Shown in pieces: positions 24,134 through 32,322 of a DNA stretch of 64,000 nt (positions are counted from its first letter, which is position 1; each line of letters begins with the position of its first letter). The translations under genes were made by a program, and so were the position numbers. The stretch is from NCBI RefSeq assembly GCF_002954265.1, contig NZ_PPSL01000005.1:186001-250000 (forward strand), written 5' to 3'. Under the pieces are notes generated by a model, which was not told the DNA's origin, did no database searches, and worked only from the letters and a program-made list of their open reading frames with translations. Source of the DNA: Flavipsychrobacter stenotrophus (GTDB lineage Bacteria > Bacteroidota > Bacteroidia > Chitinophagales > Chitinophagaceae).

Positions 24134-25033
24134 TTAGTAAAACAACTTATCCTGTACACTCTCATTGCCTTGCAGGCCGCCGGTATGGATGCATAAGATC
24201 TTGTCTGTGGGTTGAAAATGGTTTTCGTTGGTTAGCTGACGAAGGCCGTACATCATTTTTGACGTATAGATGATATCGAGGGGAATGTTGTTTGTGTTGT
24301 AAAAATCATTCATAAACGAGAGTAATTCATCGTTCCACTTACCGAAACCTCCGAAGTGCCATTCGTCAAAAAGTTGCCAGTTGGTGTTATGTGTCGGATC
24401 GAGGTGCGGCTCTATGTGGGAAGTAAGATAGTTGCCTTGCTTCATGGGCACGAAGCCCATTATATGCTGTGCCGGACTTGTTTTATTTCGGATACCTGTG
24501 AGTGTGGTTCCCGAGCCTACTGAAAGGGCAATATGCGTATAATCGTGCTTGATGAATTTGCTTATAAGCCCAGCCCCTTTGCGGCCCCATTCATTATCGC
24601 CACCTTCGGGTATTATGTATAATTCATCAAACTGCGCAGCTAGTTGTTGCTCCCATTCAGGTTCACCCTGCTTCTCGTAATCTTCTTTGGTAACAAAGAT
24701 GAGTTGCATGCCTTCGTCGACACAATGTTGCAGTGTAGGTGTAAGTACAGGATACTTGCCCCGCACTACCCCAATGCAGGCCAGGCCGGCTTTACGGGCT
24801 GTGTAAGCAGTAGCAATGAGGTGATTGGAGAAGCCTCCACCAAAGGTGAGTAATGTTTTAAAGCCATGGTCTTGCGCATACATGATATTGAGCCGAAGCT
24901 TGTACCATTTATTACCACTGACAATGGGATGTACAAGGTCTAAGCGCAGCATATGAAGCGCTGCAACTTTGTGACCATACCAATCGGGGGAAAGCGGCTG
25001 AATGACTACCCTATCCTCATGCGTTATATCCAT
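24134..25033 (-). CDS. PLP-dependent ACC deaminase / D-cysteine desulfhydrase-like enzyme
   Basis: 299 residues from Met at 25033 (a Met seven codons upstream, 25054, is possible and would lengthen the overlap with era). The PLP lysine lies in VSGNKWYKLRLN, and TFGGGFSNHLIATAYTARKAG is the substrate-binding segment with the conserved Ser-Asn-His. SVGSGTTLTGI is the phosphate-binding glycine-rich loop. Such fold-type II enzymes split D-cysteine to pyruvate, H2S and ammonia or open ACC; specificity cannot be read from these motifs. The start overlaps the 3' end of era by 17 nt, so translational coupling is likely. Confidence 0.85.
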   Translation of the reverse strand: MDITHEDRVVIQPLSPDWYGHKVAALHMLRLDLVHPIVSGNKWYKLRLNIMYAQDHGFKTLLTFGGGFSNHLIATAYTARKAGLACIGVVRGKYPVLTPTLQHCVDEGMQLIFVTKEDYEKQGEPEWEQQLAAQFDELYIIPEGGDNEWGRKGAGLISKFIKHDYTHIALSVGSGTTLTGIRNKTSPAQHIMGFVPMKQGNYLTSHIEPHLDPTHNTNWQLFDEWHFGGFGKWNDELLSFMNDFYNTNNIPLDIIYTSKMMYGLRQLTNENHFQPTDKILCIHTGGLQGNESVQDKLFY

Positions 25034-25904
25034 ATTCGCGCAGGTGGTTTTCATTGTCGCGCCAGTGCGGGCGTACTTTTACAAACAGCTCCAGGTGCAC
25101 CTTGCGGCCTATGAACTCGGTTATAGACATACGCGAATTGATACCCAGTTGCTTGATCATAGAACCACCTTTACCCAGCAATATCATCTTCTGCGTTTCG
25201 CGACTTACCACTATATCTGCCTTGATGACAGTGAGTGTGGTCTTCTCTTCAAACGCCTGAATGTTTACCGCTGCATGGTATGGTATTTCGTCTTCATAGA
25301 GGGTATAGATCTGCTCGCGTATCAGTTCGCTTACAAAAAAGCGCTCATTACGATCGGAGATATTATCACCGGTATAGTATGGAGGCCCTTCGGGTAATTT
25401 TTCAAGTATAAGGGGTAATATCTTTTCGGTATTGTGCTTTGTTTTAGCAGAAATCGGTTGTATGTCCCACTTAGGGTAAGCAGCTGCATATTGTGCCAAC
25501 AGATCGACCAAAGGAACATCGCCGCTGTAACGGTCTGTTTTATTGAGTAATAATATAGCAGGAGATTTTAGCTTTATCAATGCCATGAGATCGTTCAACT
25601 CTTCCATTGGCTTGGTAATATCATGCACAATGATGGCTATATCCGCATCCTCTAAAGCACTCTTTACCTGTGCCATCATTTTCTCATGGAGCTTGTACTT
25701 AGCCTCAATAATACCCGGGGTATCGGAAAAGACGATCTGGTAATTGTCTTCGGTAAGTATGCCTAAAATACGGTGACGGGTGGTCTGCACTTTTGATGAA
25801 GTGATCACCAGCCTTTCACCTAATAACAGATTAAGCAGGGTTGATTTACCCGCATTAGGGGCGCCGAATATATTGACAAATCCTGATTGAAATTTTCCTT
25901 CCAT
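25017..25904 (-). CDS. era: GTPase Era (16S rRNA maturation, 30S assembly)
   Basis: 295 residues, start MEGKFQSGFVNIFGAPNAG at 25904. G1 is GAPNAGKST, G2 lies around TTRHR, G3 is DTPGI, G4 is NKTD. The C-terminal KH domain has GKGGSMIKQLG, needed for binding the 3' end of 16S rRNA. The length is normal. A longer frame to 25937 would translate the promoter (TACCTTTG, 25912-25919), which ends 7 nt before the ATG, so the message has almost no leader. Followed and overlapped by the PLP enzyme gene. Confidence 0.95.
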   Translation of the reverse strand: MEGKFQSGFVNIFGAPNAGKSTLLNLLLGERLVITSSKVQTTRHRILGILTEDNYQIVFSDTPGIIEAKYKLHEKMMAQVKSALEDADIAIIVHDITKPMEELNDLMALIKLKSPAILLLNKTDRYSGDVPLVDLLAQYAAAYPKWDIQPISAKTKHNTEKILPLILEKLPEGPPYYTGDNISDRNERFFVSELIREQIYTLYEDEIPYHAAVNIQAFEEKTTLTVIKADIVVSRETQKMILLGKGGSMIKQLGINSRMSITEFIGRKVHLELFVKVRPHWRDNENHLREYGYNA

Positions 25905-25911
25905 GAGAGCA

Positions 25912-25919
25912 CAAAGGTA
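25912..25919 (-). promoter_or_regulatory. -7 promoter box of era, with nonamer repeat upstream
   Basis: TACCTTTG on the minus strand, 7 nt before the start codon. The region behind it (25925-25966) contains AATTCGACAATTTGGCAATG units, the same family as at moaA, msrB and the helicase gene. Confidence 0.5.
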
Positions 25920-25970
25920 GTTTATTGAATTCGACAATTTGGCAATGAAAATGACGAATTGAAAAATGTG

Positions 25971-25990
25971 AAAACCTGCAGGTATGCAGG
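25971..25990 (-). terminator. Short hairpin after the lipoprotein gene at 26030
   Basis: On the minus strand CCTGCA-TACC-TGCAGG is followed by TTTTC. It lies 40 nt past the stop of the 26030-26770 gene. The stem is only 6 bp. Confidence 0.35.
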
Positions 25991-26029
25991 TATGGGAATT
26001 ATGTGCTGTTCAAAATAATGAGATTTACT

Positions 26030-26770
26030 CTATGGTTTGGCGGTATAGTCAGCGCCATTATATACCGCAATTGCCTTCTGCAGCTTGAACTTATTGTTTT
26101 CCTTGGAGAATCCAATGGCTATCCAACCGACGAGACCAATACCGGTTAAAGATCCGCTAATGGCATTGACAGCCACATCGTTCTTTTTACTATTAATAGC
26201 CAAACCAATCAGACCTGCTGCCATAGCCCCTGCATATGTACACCTGAGGGCATGTTGTGAACGTGCACATTTGTTGTACTTCACCAGCCATTCGTTGGCT
26301 GGATGTTCAGCGGGAATTATTTGCTTGAGGTCTTTATAGTTGATAAGCATAATTGCAGGAGATGCAGGTGTACTCATGTACATAATGTTACTTGTTTCCT
26401 TATCTATACGATGAGAACCGCCCCCAATGCCATTTACAGGCGTAATAACTGTATTTCTCAGTACAAACTGATACACATCTATACGACCGGAATATACCTT
26501 TTTTGCAAAGTCATTGGTTGGCTTTACAACGTGAACATATTCAGTTTTACCATCGCTGTAGCCCGTTACCAGGCTTCTTGGATACCGTTGGTTATCGGCA
26601 ATAATGACTGTATCTGCTGTTTTAACTTCACCCGCTTCTATTTTGCCCGTATTGATTGTTGTGATATATGGTTTGCCAGATTGTGTTAGCGGTTTACCCA
26701 TAACAAGGGGCGGGGTCTTACATGATGCGAGTGCGCAAATTGCAATTAAGAGGAGTAGTGAATATTTCAT
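26030..26770 (-). CDS. Lipoprotein of unknown function
   Basis: 246 residues from MKYSLLLLIAICALASCKTPP at 26770; the lipobox ALASC marks it as lipid-anchored. The mature part is rich in beta-strand (SGKPYITTINTGKIEAGEVKTADTV, RIDVYQFVLRN, NGIGGGSHRID) and has a possible hydrophobic pair of segments near the end (GAMAAGLIGLAIN and NAISGSLTGIGLVGWIAIGF), which is unusual for a lipoprotein and resembles a glycine-zipper. Two Cys flank the first of these. No family recognised. It lies between era and the PAP2 gene and has its own start region. Confidence 0.65.
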   Translation of the reverse strand: MKYSLLLLIAICALASCKTPPLVMGKPLTQSGKPYITTINTGKIEAGEVKTADTVIIADNQRYPRSLVTGYSDGKTEYVHVVKPTNDFAKKVYSGRIDVYQFVLRNTVITPVNGIGGGSHRIDKETSNIMYMSTPASPAIMLINYKDLKQIIPAEHPANEWLVKYNKCARSQHALRCTYAGAMAAGLIGLAINSKKNDVAVNAISGSLTGIGLVGWIAIGFSKENNKFKLQKAIAVYNGADYTAKP

Positions 26771-26844
26771 AGAAAGAATTAAGGGTACAATAATAGGCAA
26801 TTTATGAGGTAGATACATCGCTTAAATACCAAGTAGTCAGTGAT

Positions 26845-27441
26845 TTATTGGCCTTCCAGCGGCTTGGATCGAAGGTCAAAATACCTGTTAAACAATTTAC
26901 CGGTTAAAGTGCCCGCACAGATACCAATACAAGCCCCTACTGTGACATCGAGCGGATAGTGGACGCCAACGTAGACCTGGGCATAACAAACAACAGCAGC
27001 CCATAATATAACGACGGGCCATACCCACTTATAGTACCGGCCTAACGTTATGCCTGTAAAAACGCTGATGGAAAAATGATTAGCGGCATGAGAGGAAGGG
27101 AAACTATAGCCCGATCCGCAGGGAACAATGATATGTATGATATCTGAAAGGGCGGGATTATTGCAAGGGCGGAGTCTATGAAAAATTGGCTTCAGGAGTG
27201 CTGCGCTTACCTGATCTGATATAATGAAAGAAATAAAGAATAGCAAGCACCACATGGCACCTTTCCTACCATACTTATACGGCATAAACACGGCAAAGAA
27301 AAAGTACACTGGGACCCAGAACCATTGGTTTCTCAGGAAGGGCATTACCATGTCGAGCAAGGGGGTGCGCCATTGAATGTTCACATAGTACCAGGCTATG
27401 TGATCCCAATAAAGAATGGTATCCTGAAGGCTATTGGGCAT
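26845..27441 (-). CDS. PAP2-superfamily membrane phosphatase
   Basis: 198 residues with about five hydrophobic segments. The three signature motifs of lipid phosphate phosphatases are present: KPIFHRLRP (KxxxxxxRP), PSSHAAN (PSGH-like with catalytic His), and CYAQVYVGVHYPLDV (SRxxxxxHxxxD form; the Arg of that motif is replaced, with Gln-Val in its place, while the His and Asp remain). Family members remove phosphate from undecaprenyl-diphosphate, phosphatidate or lipid A. The start codon overlaps the stop of the upstream methyltransferase gene (TAATG), so the two are translationally coupled. Confidence 0.85.
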   Translation of the reverse strand: MPNSLQDTILYWDHIAWYYVNIQWRTPLLDMVMPFLRNQWFWVPVYFFFAVFMPYKYGRKGAMWCLLFFISFIISDQVSAALLKPIFHRLRPCNNPALSDIIHIIVPCGSGYSFPSSHAANHFSISVFTGITLGRYYKWVWPVVILWAAVVCYAQVYVGVHYPLDVTVGACIGICAGTLTGKLFNRYFDLRSKPLEGQ

Positions 27442-28169
27442 TAATCCTTTTTAAATATCATGATCATTCGTGTAGATTCCTCTGCATCATATGGGCCCAA
27501 CTTATAGTCACCGAAAGTTTCGAGCATAGTCATACCCGCGTCTGCAAACATCAATCTGAAATCCTCCAATGAAAATGTGGCTACTTTCTCTGTGTACTGA
27601 CGAGGGAATCCTTCCTGATCGACAAATTCAATGTCTTTTAGAATGTGCTTGTTCTCAATGCGCTTCTTTATGTGGAAGTTGATACCGCCACGCTCAATAT
27701 TGGCTTCGGTAACCATGCCTTTGAGCACTTTACGGTAATTGAGGTAATCTATCACTAATATTCCACCTTTTTTAAGTGCGCCGGCAAAAGCGCGGGCAGC
27801 CATGCGGTTATCTCTGTCGTATTTGAAATAGCCGAAGCTGGTAAAAAAGTTGAAGGCGAAATCGAAATAGTTGATATAGAACGGGAAGCGCATATCCTGT
27901 ACATAAAAGTGCAGGTTGTCGGCCTCATGTGCTTTTGCATGCTCTATACTGGACGGCGATATATCTATGCCCGTAACATCGTAGCCCATTTCGGCCAGGT
28001 GAATAGCAAAGCGACCTTCGCCGCAGGCTATATCGAGCATGGAACTACCGGCAGCAGGCTTGATATGGTTGATCAGTTCTACCGTAAAATCATGCGCTTC
28101 ACATTCGTCCCGGTTTTGGTACAATATCTTGTAAAAGGGGGAACCAAACCAATTTTCGAACCAATCCAT
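27441..28169 (-). CDS. Class I SAM-dependent methyltransferase
   Basis: 242 residues with the Rossmann-like fold: motif I MLDIACGEGRFAIHLA, motif II GYDVTGIDISPSSIEHAK, and motif post-II FYVQDMRFPFY. The N-terminal MDWFENWFGSPFYKILYQNRDE is a substrate-cap segment common in this Bacteroidota group. The substrate is unknown. Coupled by a TAATG overlap to the PAP2 phosphatase gene, which suggests a shared envelope-lipid or small-molecule job, but that is only a guess from context. Confidence 0.85.
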   Translation of the reverse strand: MDWFENWFGSPFYKILYQNRDECEAHDFTVELINHIKPAAGSSMLDIACGEGRFAIHLAEMGYDVTGIDISPSSIEHAKAHEADNLHFYVQDMRFPFYINYFDFAFNFFTSFGYFKYDRDNRMAARAFAGALKKGGILVIDYLNYRKVLKGMVTEANIERGGINFHIKKRIENKHILKDIEFVDQEGFPRQYTEKVATFSLEDFRLMFADAGMTMLETFGDYKLGPYDAEESTRMIMIFKKD

Positions 28170-28337
28170 TCTATAATAATTATGATTTTACGACAGTGGT
28201 GGTAAACAGGCGTACCTACCCCTACTTTCCACAACAAAGAGCAAACTTAGTACAAACCATGTGTTTTAATAGTATTCTACTATGCTAATTTTTTGTCATT
28301 ACTGACTGTGGTCTATTTCTTACTATCAAAATTGCGG

Positions 28338-28345
28338 TATATTTG
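28338..28345 (+). promoter_or_regulatory. -7 promoter box of the TPR membrane protein gene
   Basis: TATATTTG fits TAnnTTTG, 16 nt before the ATG at 28362. A TTTC at 28316-28319 is a poor -33 with an 18-nt spacer. Confidence 0.45.
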
Positions 28346-28361
28346 CCGCCCAATTGATATT

Positions 28362-29012
28362 ATGAATTTCAGACACTTTATAGTTAGTTACCGTCTTCCC
28401 ATTGCAGTGGCACTGCTGGCACTGGGTTTTCTAGTGGGTTTTAAAGTAACCTGGTGGATAGCCTGGATCCCTTTTCTTGTTGCTATTATAATGGTTGTGG
28501 CGCATTTTATGATAGGCCCAATGACCTTATTGCAGGGTTTTATGGAGAGTGGAGATATGGAAGGGGCTCAGAAACTGCTGAAGCAGGTAAAGTACCCACA
28601 ACTGCTTTATAAGCCTGTACGTAGCAGCTACTATATGCTGCAGAGCAATTTTGCCACCATGGGCGATGACCTGGACCTTGCAGAATCTCAGCTTCGTAAG
28701 GGGTTGGAGACCGGCATGCCAGAAAAGGAATATGAAGGCACAGCATACCTGCAGCTTGGCGCAATAGCCATGAGAAAGGGGAATACCAAGGAAGCGTTTG
28801 AAAATCTGAAGAAATCAGTAGCTATTGGCCTGCCAGATAAGGACAATGAAGCGACAGCCTATATGCAGTTATCGAGCATATGCATACAGCGCCGCGATTT
28901 CCGTAATGCCAAAATATACTTCAACAAGGCTAAAGCCTGTAAGTCTAAGAACGCACAGGTAGTGGAGCAGATGAAGGAACTGGCGACGTATATTGCGAGG
29001 ATACCGGGATAA
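28362..29012 (+). CDS. Membrane-anchored TPR protein
   Basis: 216 residues, start MNFRHFIVSYRLPIAVALLALG at 28362, chosen because a good -7 box lies just upstream and the longer frame from 28293 would read through it. Two N-terminal hydrophobic segments (residues ~10-27 and ~30-48) are followed by TPR-like helices: GDMEGAQKLLKQVKYPQLLYKPVRS, DLDLAESQLRKGLETGMPEKEYEGTAYLQLGAI, AFENLKKSVAIGLPDKDNEATAYMQLSSI. It may be a scaffold for envelope complexes. Its stop is followed directly by a nonamer array that lies upstream of tRNA-Leu. Confidence 0.75.
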   Translation: MNFRHFIVSYRLPIAVALLALGFLVGFKVTWWIAWIPFLVAIIMVVAHFMIGPMTLLQGFMESGDMEGAQKLLKQVKYPQLLYKPVRSSYYMLQSNFATMGDDLDLAESQLRKGLETGMPEKEYEGTAYLQLGAIAMRKGNTKEAFENLKKSVAIGLPDKDNEATAYMQLSSICIQRRDFRNAKIYFNKAKACKSKNAQVVEQMKELATYIARIPG

Positions 29013-29047
29013 TTTGGTAATTCGGCAATTTGACAATTCGACAATTG
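29011..29047. repeat. Nonamer array, AATTYGGCA type
   Basis: AATTTGGTA, ATTCGGCA, ATTTGACA, ATTCGACA, ATTG in near-perfect 9-nt steps, starting at the stop codon of the TPR gene and lying ~60 nt upstream of the tRNA promoter. Confidence 0.65.
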
Positions 29048-29108
29048 TTGTTGAATTTTTCAATTAGTTGAAATTTAAGTTAGTTTTTCTTTTTTGAGAT
29101 AGGGTGCG

Positions 29109-29116
29109 TATATTTG
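29109..29116 (+). promoter_or_regulatory. -7 promoter box of tRNA-Leu
   Basis: TATATTTG lies 34 nt before the tRNA. A TTTC at 29086-29089 with a 19-nt spacer is a fair -33 match. Confidence 0.45.
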
Positions 29117-29131
29117 CGCTCCCGAAAGGGA

Positions 29132-30808
29132 TTACCTCAGTAATAAAGATGCGGCGATGGCGAAACTGGTAGACGCACTACTTTGAGGTGGTAGCGCCTT
29201 TAACGGGCATGGGAGTTCGAATCTCCTTTGCCGCACCGAGGGAGACAAACAGGAATCAACCCCTGTTTGTCTCTTTTCATTTCTGCCTGAAACGCTTGAC
29301 AGGCTTGCAATAACACAGAATACGGAATTTACTTTCTCAGTTCGAAATGCCTTATTTTTCTTGTTATAGACAATTCCGAGAGGAAATACCAGTTTTTGAA
29401 GCCTTTCTTTATGCCCAATATCGCTGGAAGCCCATTCTGTAGCGAGGTTCAGCGATAAGTTTACTGCTCCCTGCAAGGTCGCTATCGGGTTCGAAATGCC
29501 AGTAGCCAAACCGGACATCTGTTTTTCTATTTCCTGAAGTTCCTTGGTGTACCGCACAAAGAATTTGTCATAGGTTGCCTTGCCCATTTCCTTCGTAACA
29601 AAGTACCCTTCTTCTATATTCTCTATTTTAGCTTTAACCTCGGAATGCTGCTTTTTGTAACTGGCCTCAAGTTCGTAGCTTTCCTTGTTGATCTCGTTCC
29701 ATTTACTTTCCAGCTTCTTTAATAAAGGCTCTTTTAGGTTTGCCTTGACGTTATAACCCTCAAGCATTTTTATGAACATGGCGTGCATTTCTTTTGCGCT
29801 CTTGTTGCATTTGCAGCCTATTGTCCGGCATTTGTAGTACCAAAGGTTCTTTGCCTTCACTATGTACCCTGTAAAGGGCGTATTGCACTCACTGCAACGG
29901 ACAAATACTTTCAGCGGGATGTCGTCCTGCTGCTTTTTATGGGATACACCATATCCGGGGTTGCTTTGGTGGATTTCATTGACGGCTAAGAACAACTGCT
30001 GTGAAATCAGTTTTTCGTGTGTACCCTCGACAATCTTCCCCTCAAGCATCGCATGGCTGAGCAAACCGCAATAAAATGGATTTTTAAAGATTTTAGTCAG
30101 GTGTTGTTTGGCTAATGGTATGCCCATGCTCCTGAGCTTTTCGAGTATCTGCTCATTTTTCATCCCCTCGCTCTTCCATACGAACGCCTTGCGTATTTTC
30201 TTGCCAGTGCCGTTTACGACTATGCTCCTTACCCCGTTCATCTTAACTACGTCATATCCTATCGGCGGTTTGGCGATCCATATACCTCGGCTGAATTTTT
30301 CTTTCATCCCTGTCAATGCCCTTTGCTTACGCAGCTCATTGTCATACTGTGAAAAGATAAAGTGGATGTTCTGCTGGAATATGCCGCTCGGGTGGGAAGT
30401 GTCAGTCGGCTGTGCAACGGCATACACTTCTACCCCGTATTTATTGCGGAGGTCTTCAGCCAGCTTTATCGCACCGCCACCCGTACGGCTAAAACGGTCA
30501 AGCATGAATACAAGGATGTGAGATACCTTGCCGTTGTTCTTCTTTATAAATTCCAGCATCCGCTGGAACTCTTTACGACCGTCTGTCTTGGCACTCTCAT
30601 AAGTACCACCGAAATACCCCGCTATTGTTATCCCTGAACGGTGGGCGTACTCTTCTATTGCCTTTTTCTGGCATTCCAGTGATAGGTTTTTGTCATACTG
30701 CTCCTTGCCCGACACCCTCGTATAAACTACTGCTGCCTTTATGTCCTTATGAAGCGGTTGGGTATGCCCGGTTTTAGCGAAACGGGAAAAGGTTGATAAT
30801 GTGCTCAT
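29132..30808 (-). CDS. Large serine recombinase (integrase) running through an antisense tRNA
   Basis: 558 residues. The resolvase N-terminal domain (about residues 25-170) carries the catalytic Ser33 in YTRVSGKEQYD, Arg in FMLDRFSRTGGGA and the REKF-type helix; a Recombinase domain follows (about residues 190-290), then a zinc ribbon (FVRCSECNTPFTGY ... YKCRTIGCKC) and a coiled-coil-like stretch (NEINKESYELEASYKKQHSEVKAKI). The last ~45 residues (RQTGVDSC on) are the antisense reading of the tRNA-Leu terminator and the tRNA-Leu itself, so the true functional end is probably just before. Coupled by an ATGA overlap to the small gene upstream. It marks the left end of an integrated element. Confidence 0.85.
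   Translation of the reverse strand: MSTLSTFSRFAKTGHTQPLHKDIKAAVVYTRVSGKEQYDKNLSLECQKKAIEEYAHRSGITIAGYFGGTYESAKTDGRKEFQRMLEFIKKNNGKVSHILVFMLDRFSRTGGGAIKLAEDLRNKYGVEVYAVAQPTDTSHPSGIFQQNIHFIFSQYDNELRKQRALTGMKEKFSRGIWIAKPPIGYDVVKMNGVRSIVVNGTGKKIRKAFVWKSEGMKNEQILEKLRSMGIPLAKQHLTKIFKNPFYCGLLSHAMLEGKIVEGTHEKLISQQLFLAVNEIHQSNPGYGVSHKKQQDDIPLKVFVRCSECNTPFTGYIVKAKNLWYYKCRTIGCKCNKSAKEMHAMFIKMLEGYNVKANLKEPLLKKLESKWNEINKESYELEASYKKQHSEVKAKIENIEEGYFVTKEMGKATYDKFFVRYTKELQEIEKQMSGLATGISNPIATLQGAVNLSLNLATEWASSDIGHKERLQKLVFPLGIVYNKKNKAFRTEKVNSVFCVIASLSSVSGRNEKRQTGVDSCLSPSVRQRRFELPCPLKALPPQSSASTSFAIAASLLLR
29151..29235 (+). tRNA. tRNA-Leu (anticodon GAG)
   Basis: 85 nt, class II. The acceptor strands are GCGGCGA and TTGCCGC with discriminator A; CCA is not encoded. 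The anticodon arm is CTACT-TTGAGGT-GGTAG, so the anticodon is GAG (reads CUC/CUU). The T arm is GGGAG-TTCGAAT-CTCCT, and there is a long variable arm as leucine tRNAs have. Confidence 0.93.
29242..29277 (+). terminator. Terminator of tRNA-Leu
   Basis: GAGACAAACAGG and CCTGTTTGTCTC form a perfect 12-bp stem with an 8-nt loop, followed by TTTT, starting 7 nt past the tRNA end. The recombinase frame passes through it on the other strand. Confidence 0.85.
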
Positions 30809-31017
30809 GCTGCTATTTTTGGCTTTTTATGCTGTATTTCATTGCTATATATATTACAATGCAATTTCTGTGCCGCATTTTCGAGTAGGATAGCCGCCAG
30901 TAAATCAAGGCTGTCAGCTATCTCCCCGGCTTCCTCGTCCGTATAGTGTTCACAGCCTTTAAAACCCCTCAGCCATTGCCCGGCACTGTTGTCGTCATTT
31001 CTTGTTTCATTTGCCAT
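30805..31017 (-). CDS. Small protein coupled to the recombinase
   Basis: 70 residues: MANETRNDDNSAGQWLRGFK, then a helix-rich middle (HYTDEEAGEIADSLDLLAAILLENAAQKLHC) and a basic tail. Its stop codon overlaps the start of the recombinase gene (ATGA), so they are translated together. The middle part resembles a small four-helix-free accessory segment; no known domain. It could be a recombination directionality factor or regulator of integrase dose, purely from position. Confidence 0.6.
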   Translation of the reverse strand: MANETRNDDNSAGQWLRGFKGCEHYTDEEAGEIADSLDLLAAILLENAAQKLHCNIYSNEIQHKKPKIAA

Positions 31018-31107
31018 ACATCTCCAGTTTTCACGCTTTTGAAATGGAGCATAAAGAAGATAAAATCCCCTTTATGCCCTTATACTACCAACAATGTTGA
31101 CCCCCGA

Positions 31108-31365
31108 TCAATTACGATCATCATCATCTTCTTCCTCGGCCTCCTCATCATCATCGTCCTCCAGATGGTCATCGATAATGTCGTCTATTTCATGGATGAC
31201 TTCCCTCTGGTCTTTGTCATATTCTACCTCGACGGTCAGCATGTCGTTTTCTTCATCTGTAGCTACGATGACATGGGGGATCTCATTCTCGATGAGCAGG
31301 TCTGCTACTGCGATCAATGCATCCATCGGCACTTCCAATTGCTTTGTTGTTATCGTCTTTTTCAT
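31108..31365 (-). CDS. Small highly acidic protein (paralogue of 32323-32628)
   Basis: 85 residues. The first ~60 form a small alpha/beta unit (VPMDALIAVADLLIENEIPHVIVATDEENDMLTVEVEYDKD), then the last 30 are nearly all Asp and Glu (EIDDIIDDHLEDDDDEEAEEEDDDD). The N-terminal part aligns with the gene at 32323: both have D(A/I)L-x2-V-x2-LL-x-(E/D)NEI, then V-x-(A/G)-x2-D-(D/E)E and a hydrophobic strand, with matching lengths. An all-acidic tail suggests DNA mimicry or anti-restriction or histone-like binding, but that is a guess. Confidence 0.6.
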   Translation of the reverse strand: MKKTITTKQLEVPMDALIAVADLLIENEIPHVIVATDEENDMLTVEVEYDKDQREVIHEIDDIIDDHLEDDDDEEAEEEDDDDRN

Positions 31366-31453
31366 ATTGATCTTTTGAATTTTTAGTTTCAGTTATTTCA
31401 TTGCCCGTTTGTAGGGATCATGGTGGTGCCCGTGTTTTTTTGATATCCATAGT

Positions 31454-32308
31454 CTATTTTGTAAAGTCCAGGTTAGAGAATTTTATGAATGGAACTATAT
31501 CGGCAAGCTGGAACCGCAGGCAGATAAGTTTTACTTTGTTTTCTGTCCTCAGCTTAAATCTCACTTCCCTGTCAGCGTTCTTGGCTGCTCGTGCGATATT
31601 TTTTTGCCATTCAACCACTTCATTTTTCATGGGATAGTTGGCAGGGATGCTTTTAAAATTTCGTGAAGCGACCATAGCGTTTATCGCTTCCCGTAGCGTG
31701 ATAAGCGTTTTACGCTCAACTATTGTCCTGTCAAGCCGCAGCAGGTTTTCTATAATACAACGGAAGCGGATACTTACCCACTTAACTTTCTCGATGTCTG
31801 AGCTGTACCAGTATTTGTTAGGGTACTGGAACATATGGGATGCCATATCATTGGTATTTGTGTAATCACCGATGTCATCAATGAAATCCGACCGTACCCA
31901 CCTATACTGCTCTTCTTTTACTGGCTTTGTTTTACGTCCATATAATGCGGGCGCACCATATCCATGATTGCTTTCAGAACGGCGGCCCCTATCCGACTGG
32001 CCATCACCCTTTTTAACGTCAAACGTCATTTTATCATTGGGCTGTTCCTCGTAAAGTGGCAGAGGGCGTACAATGTCTGTTTTATCTGTTGGGAAGCCTA
32101 ACGGTACCGTGTCCTTGATATTGTTGTACTCCTCAGCCGTTCGCTCGTTACTGTCAAGTGGAGTAATGCCGTTACATGAACCAGTTGACTGCGCAGCACG
32201 GCTGTAAAATGCCGCTTGCTTACACCTGTCTGAACAGTATTTTCTTGTGCTTCTACAGCCAACGAACGGACTATGGCAGTACGTGCAGTTTTTAGATTGG
32301 TTATCCAT
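31454..32308 (-). CDS. Zinc-finger protein of mobile-element type
   Basis: 284 residues. The N-terminus has a treble-clef/zinc-ribbon CTYCHSPFVGCRSTRKYCSDRCKQAAFYSRAA (four Cys, pattern CxxC-x14-CxxxC), like many replication or plasmid-borne proteins. The middle is low-complexity and hydrophilic, and the C-terminal ~120 residues are helical and basic (KVKWVSIRFRCIIENLLRLDRTIVERKTLITLREAIN), ending in a strand-rich tail. No catalytic motif is seen. It lies between the two acidic paralogues in the same direction, with 15-90 nt gaps, so all three probably share a transcript. Confidence 0.6.
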   Translation of the reverse strand: MDNQSKNCTYCHSPFVGCRSTRKYCSDRCKQAAFYSRAAQSTGSCNGITPLDSNERTAEEYNNIKDTVPLGFPTDKTDIVRPLPLYEEQPNDKMTFDVKKGDGQSDRGRRSESNHGYGAPALYGRKTKPVKEEQYRWVRSDFIDDIGDYTNTNDMASHMFQYPNKYWYSSDIEKVKWVSIRFRCIIENLLRLDRTIVERKTLITLREAINAMVASRNFKSIPANYPMKNEVVEWQKNIARAAKNADREVRFKLRTENKVKLICLRFQLADIVPFIKFSNLDFTK

Positions 32309-32322
32309 GTCGTTTGCTTTAA

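Noticed and set aside
2366-29047. CRISPR array
   Set aside because: The nonamer arrays have no unique spacers and no cas genes are near; the 314-bp repeat is also too long and has no spacers.
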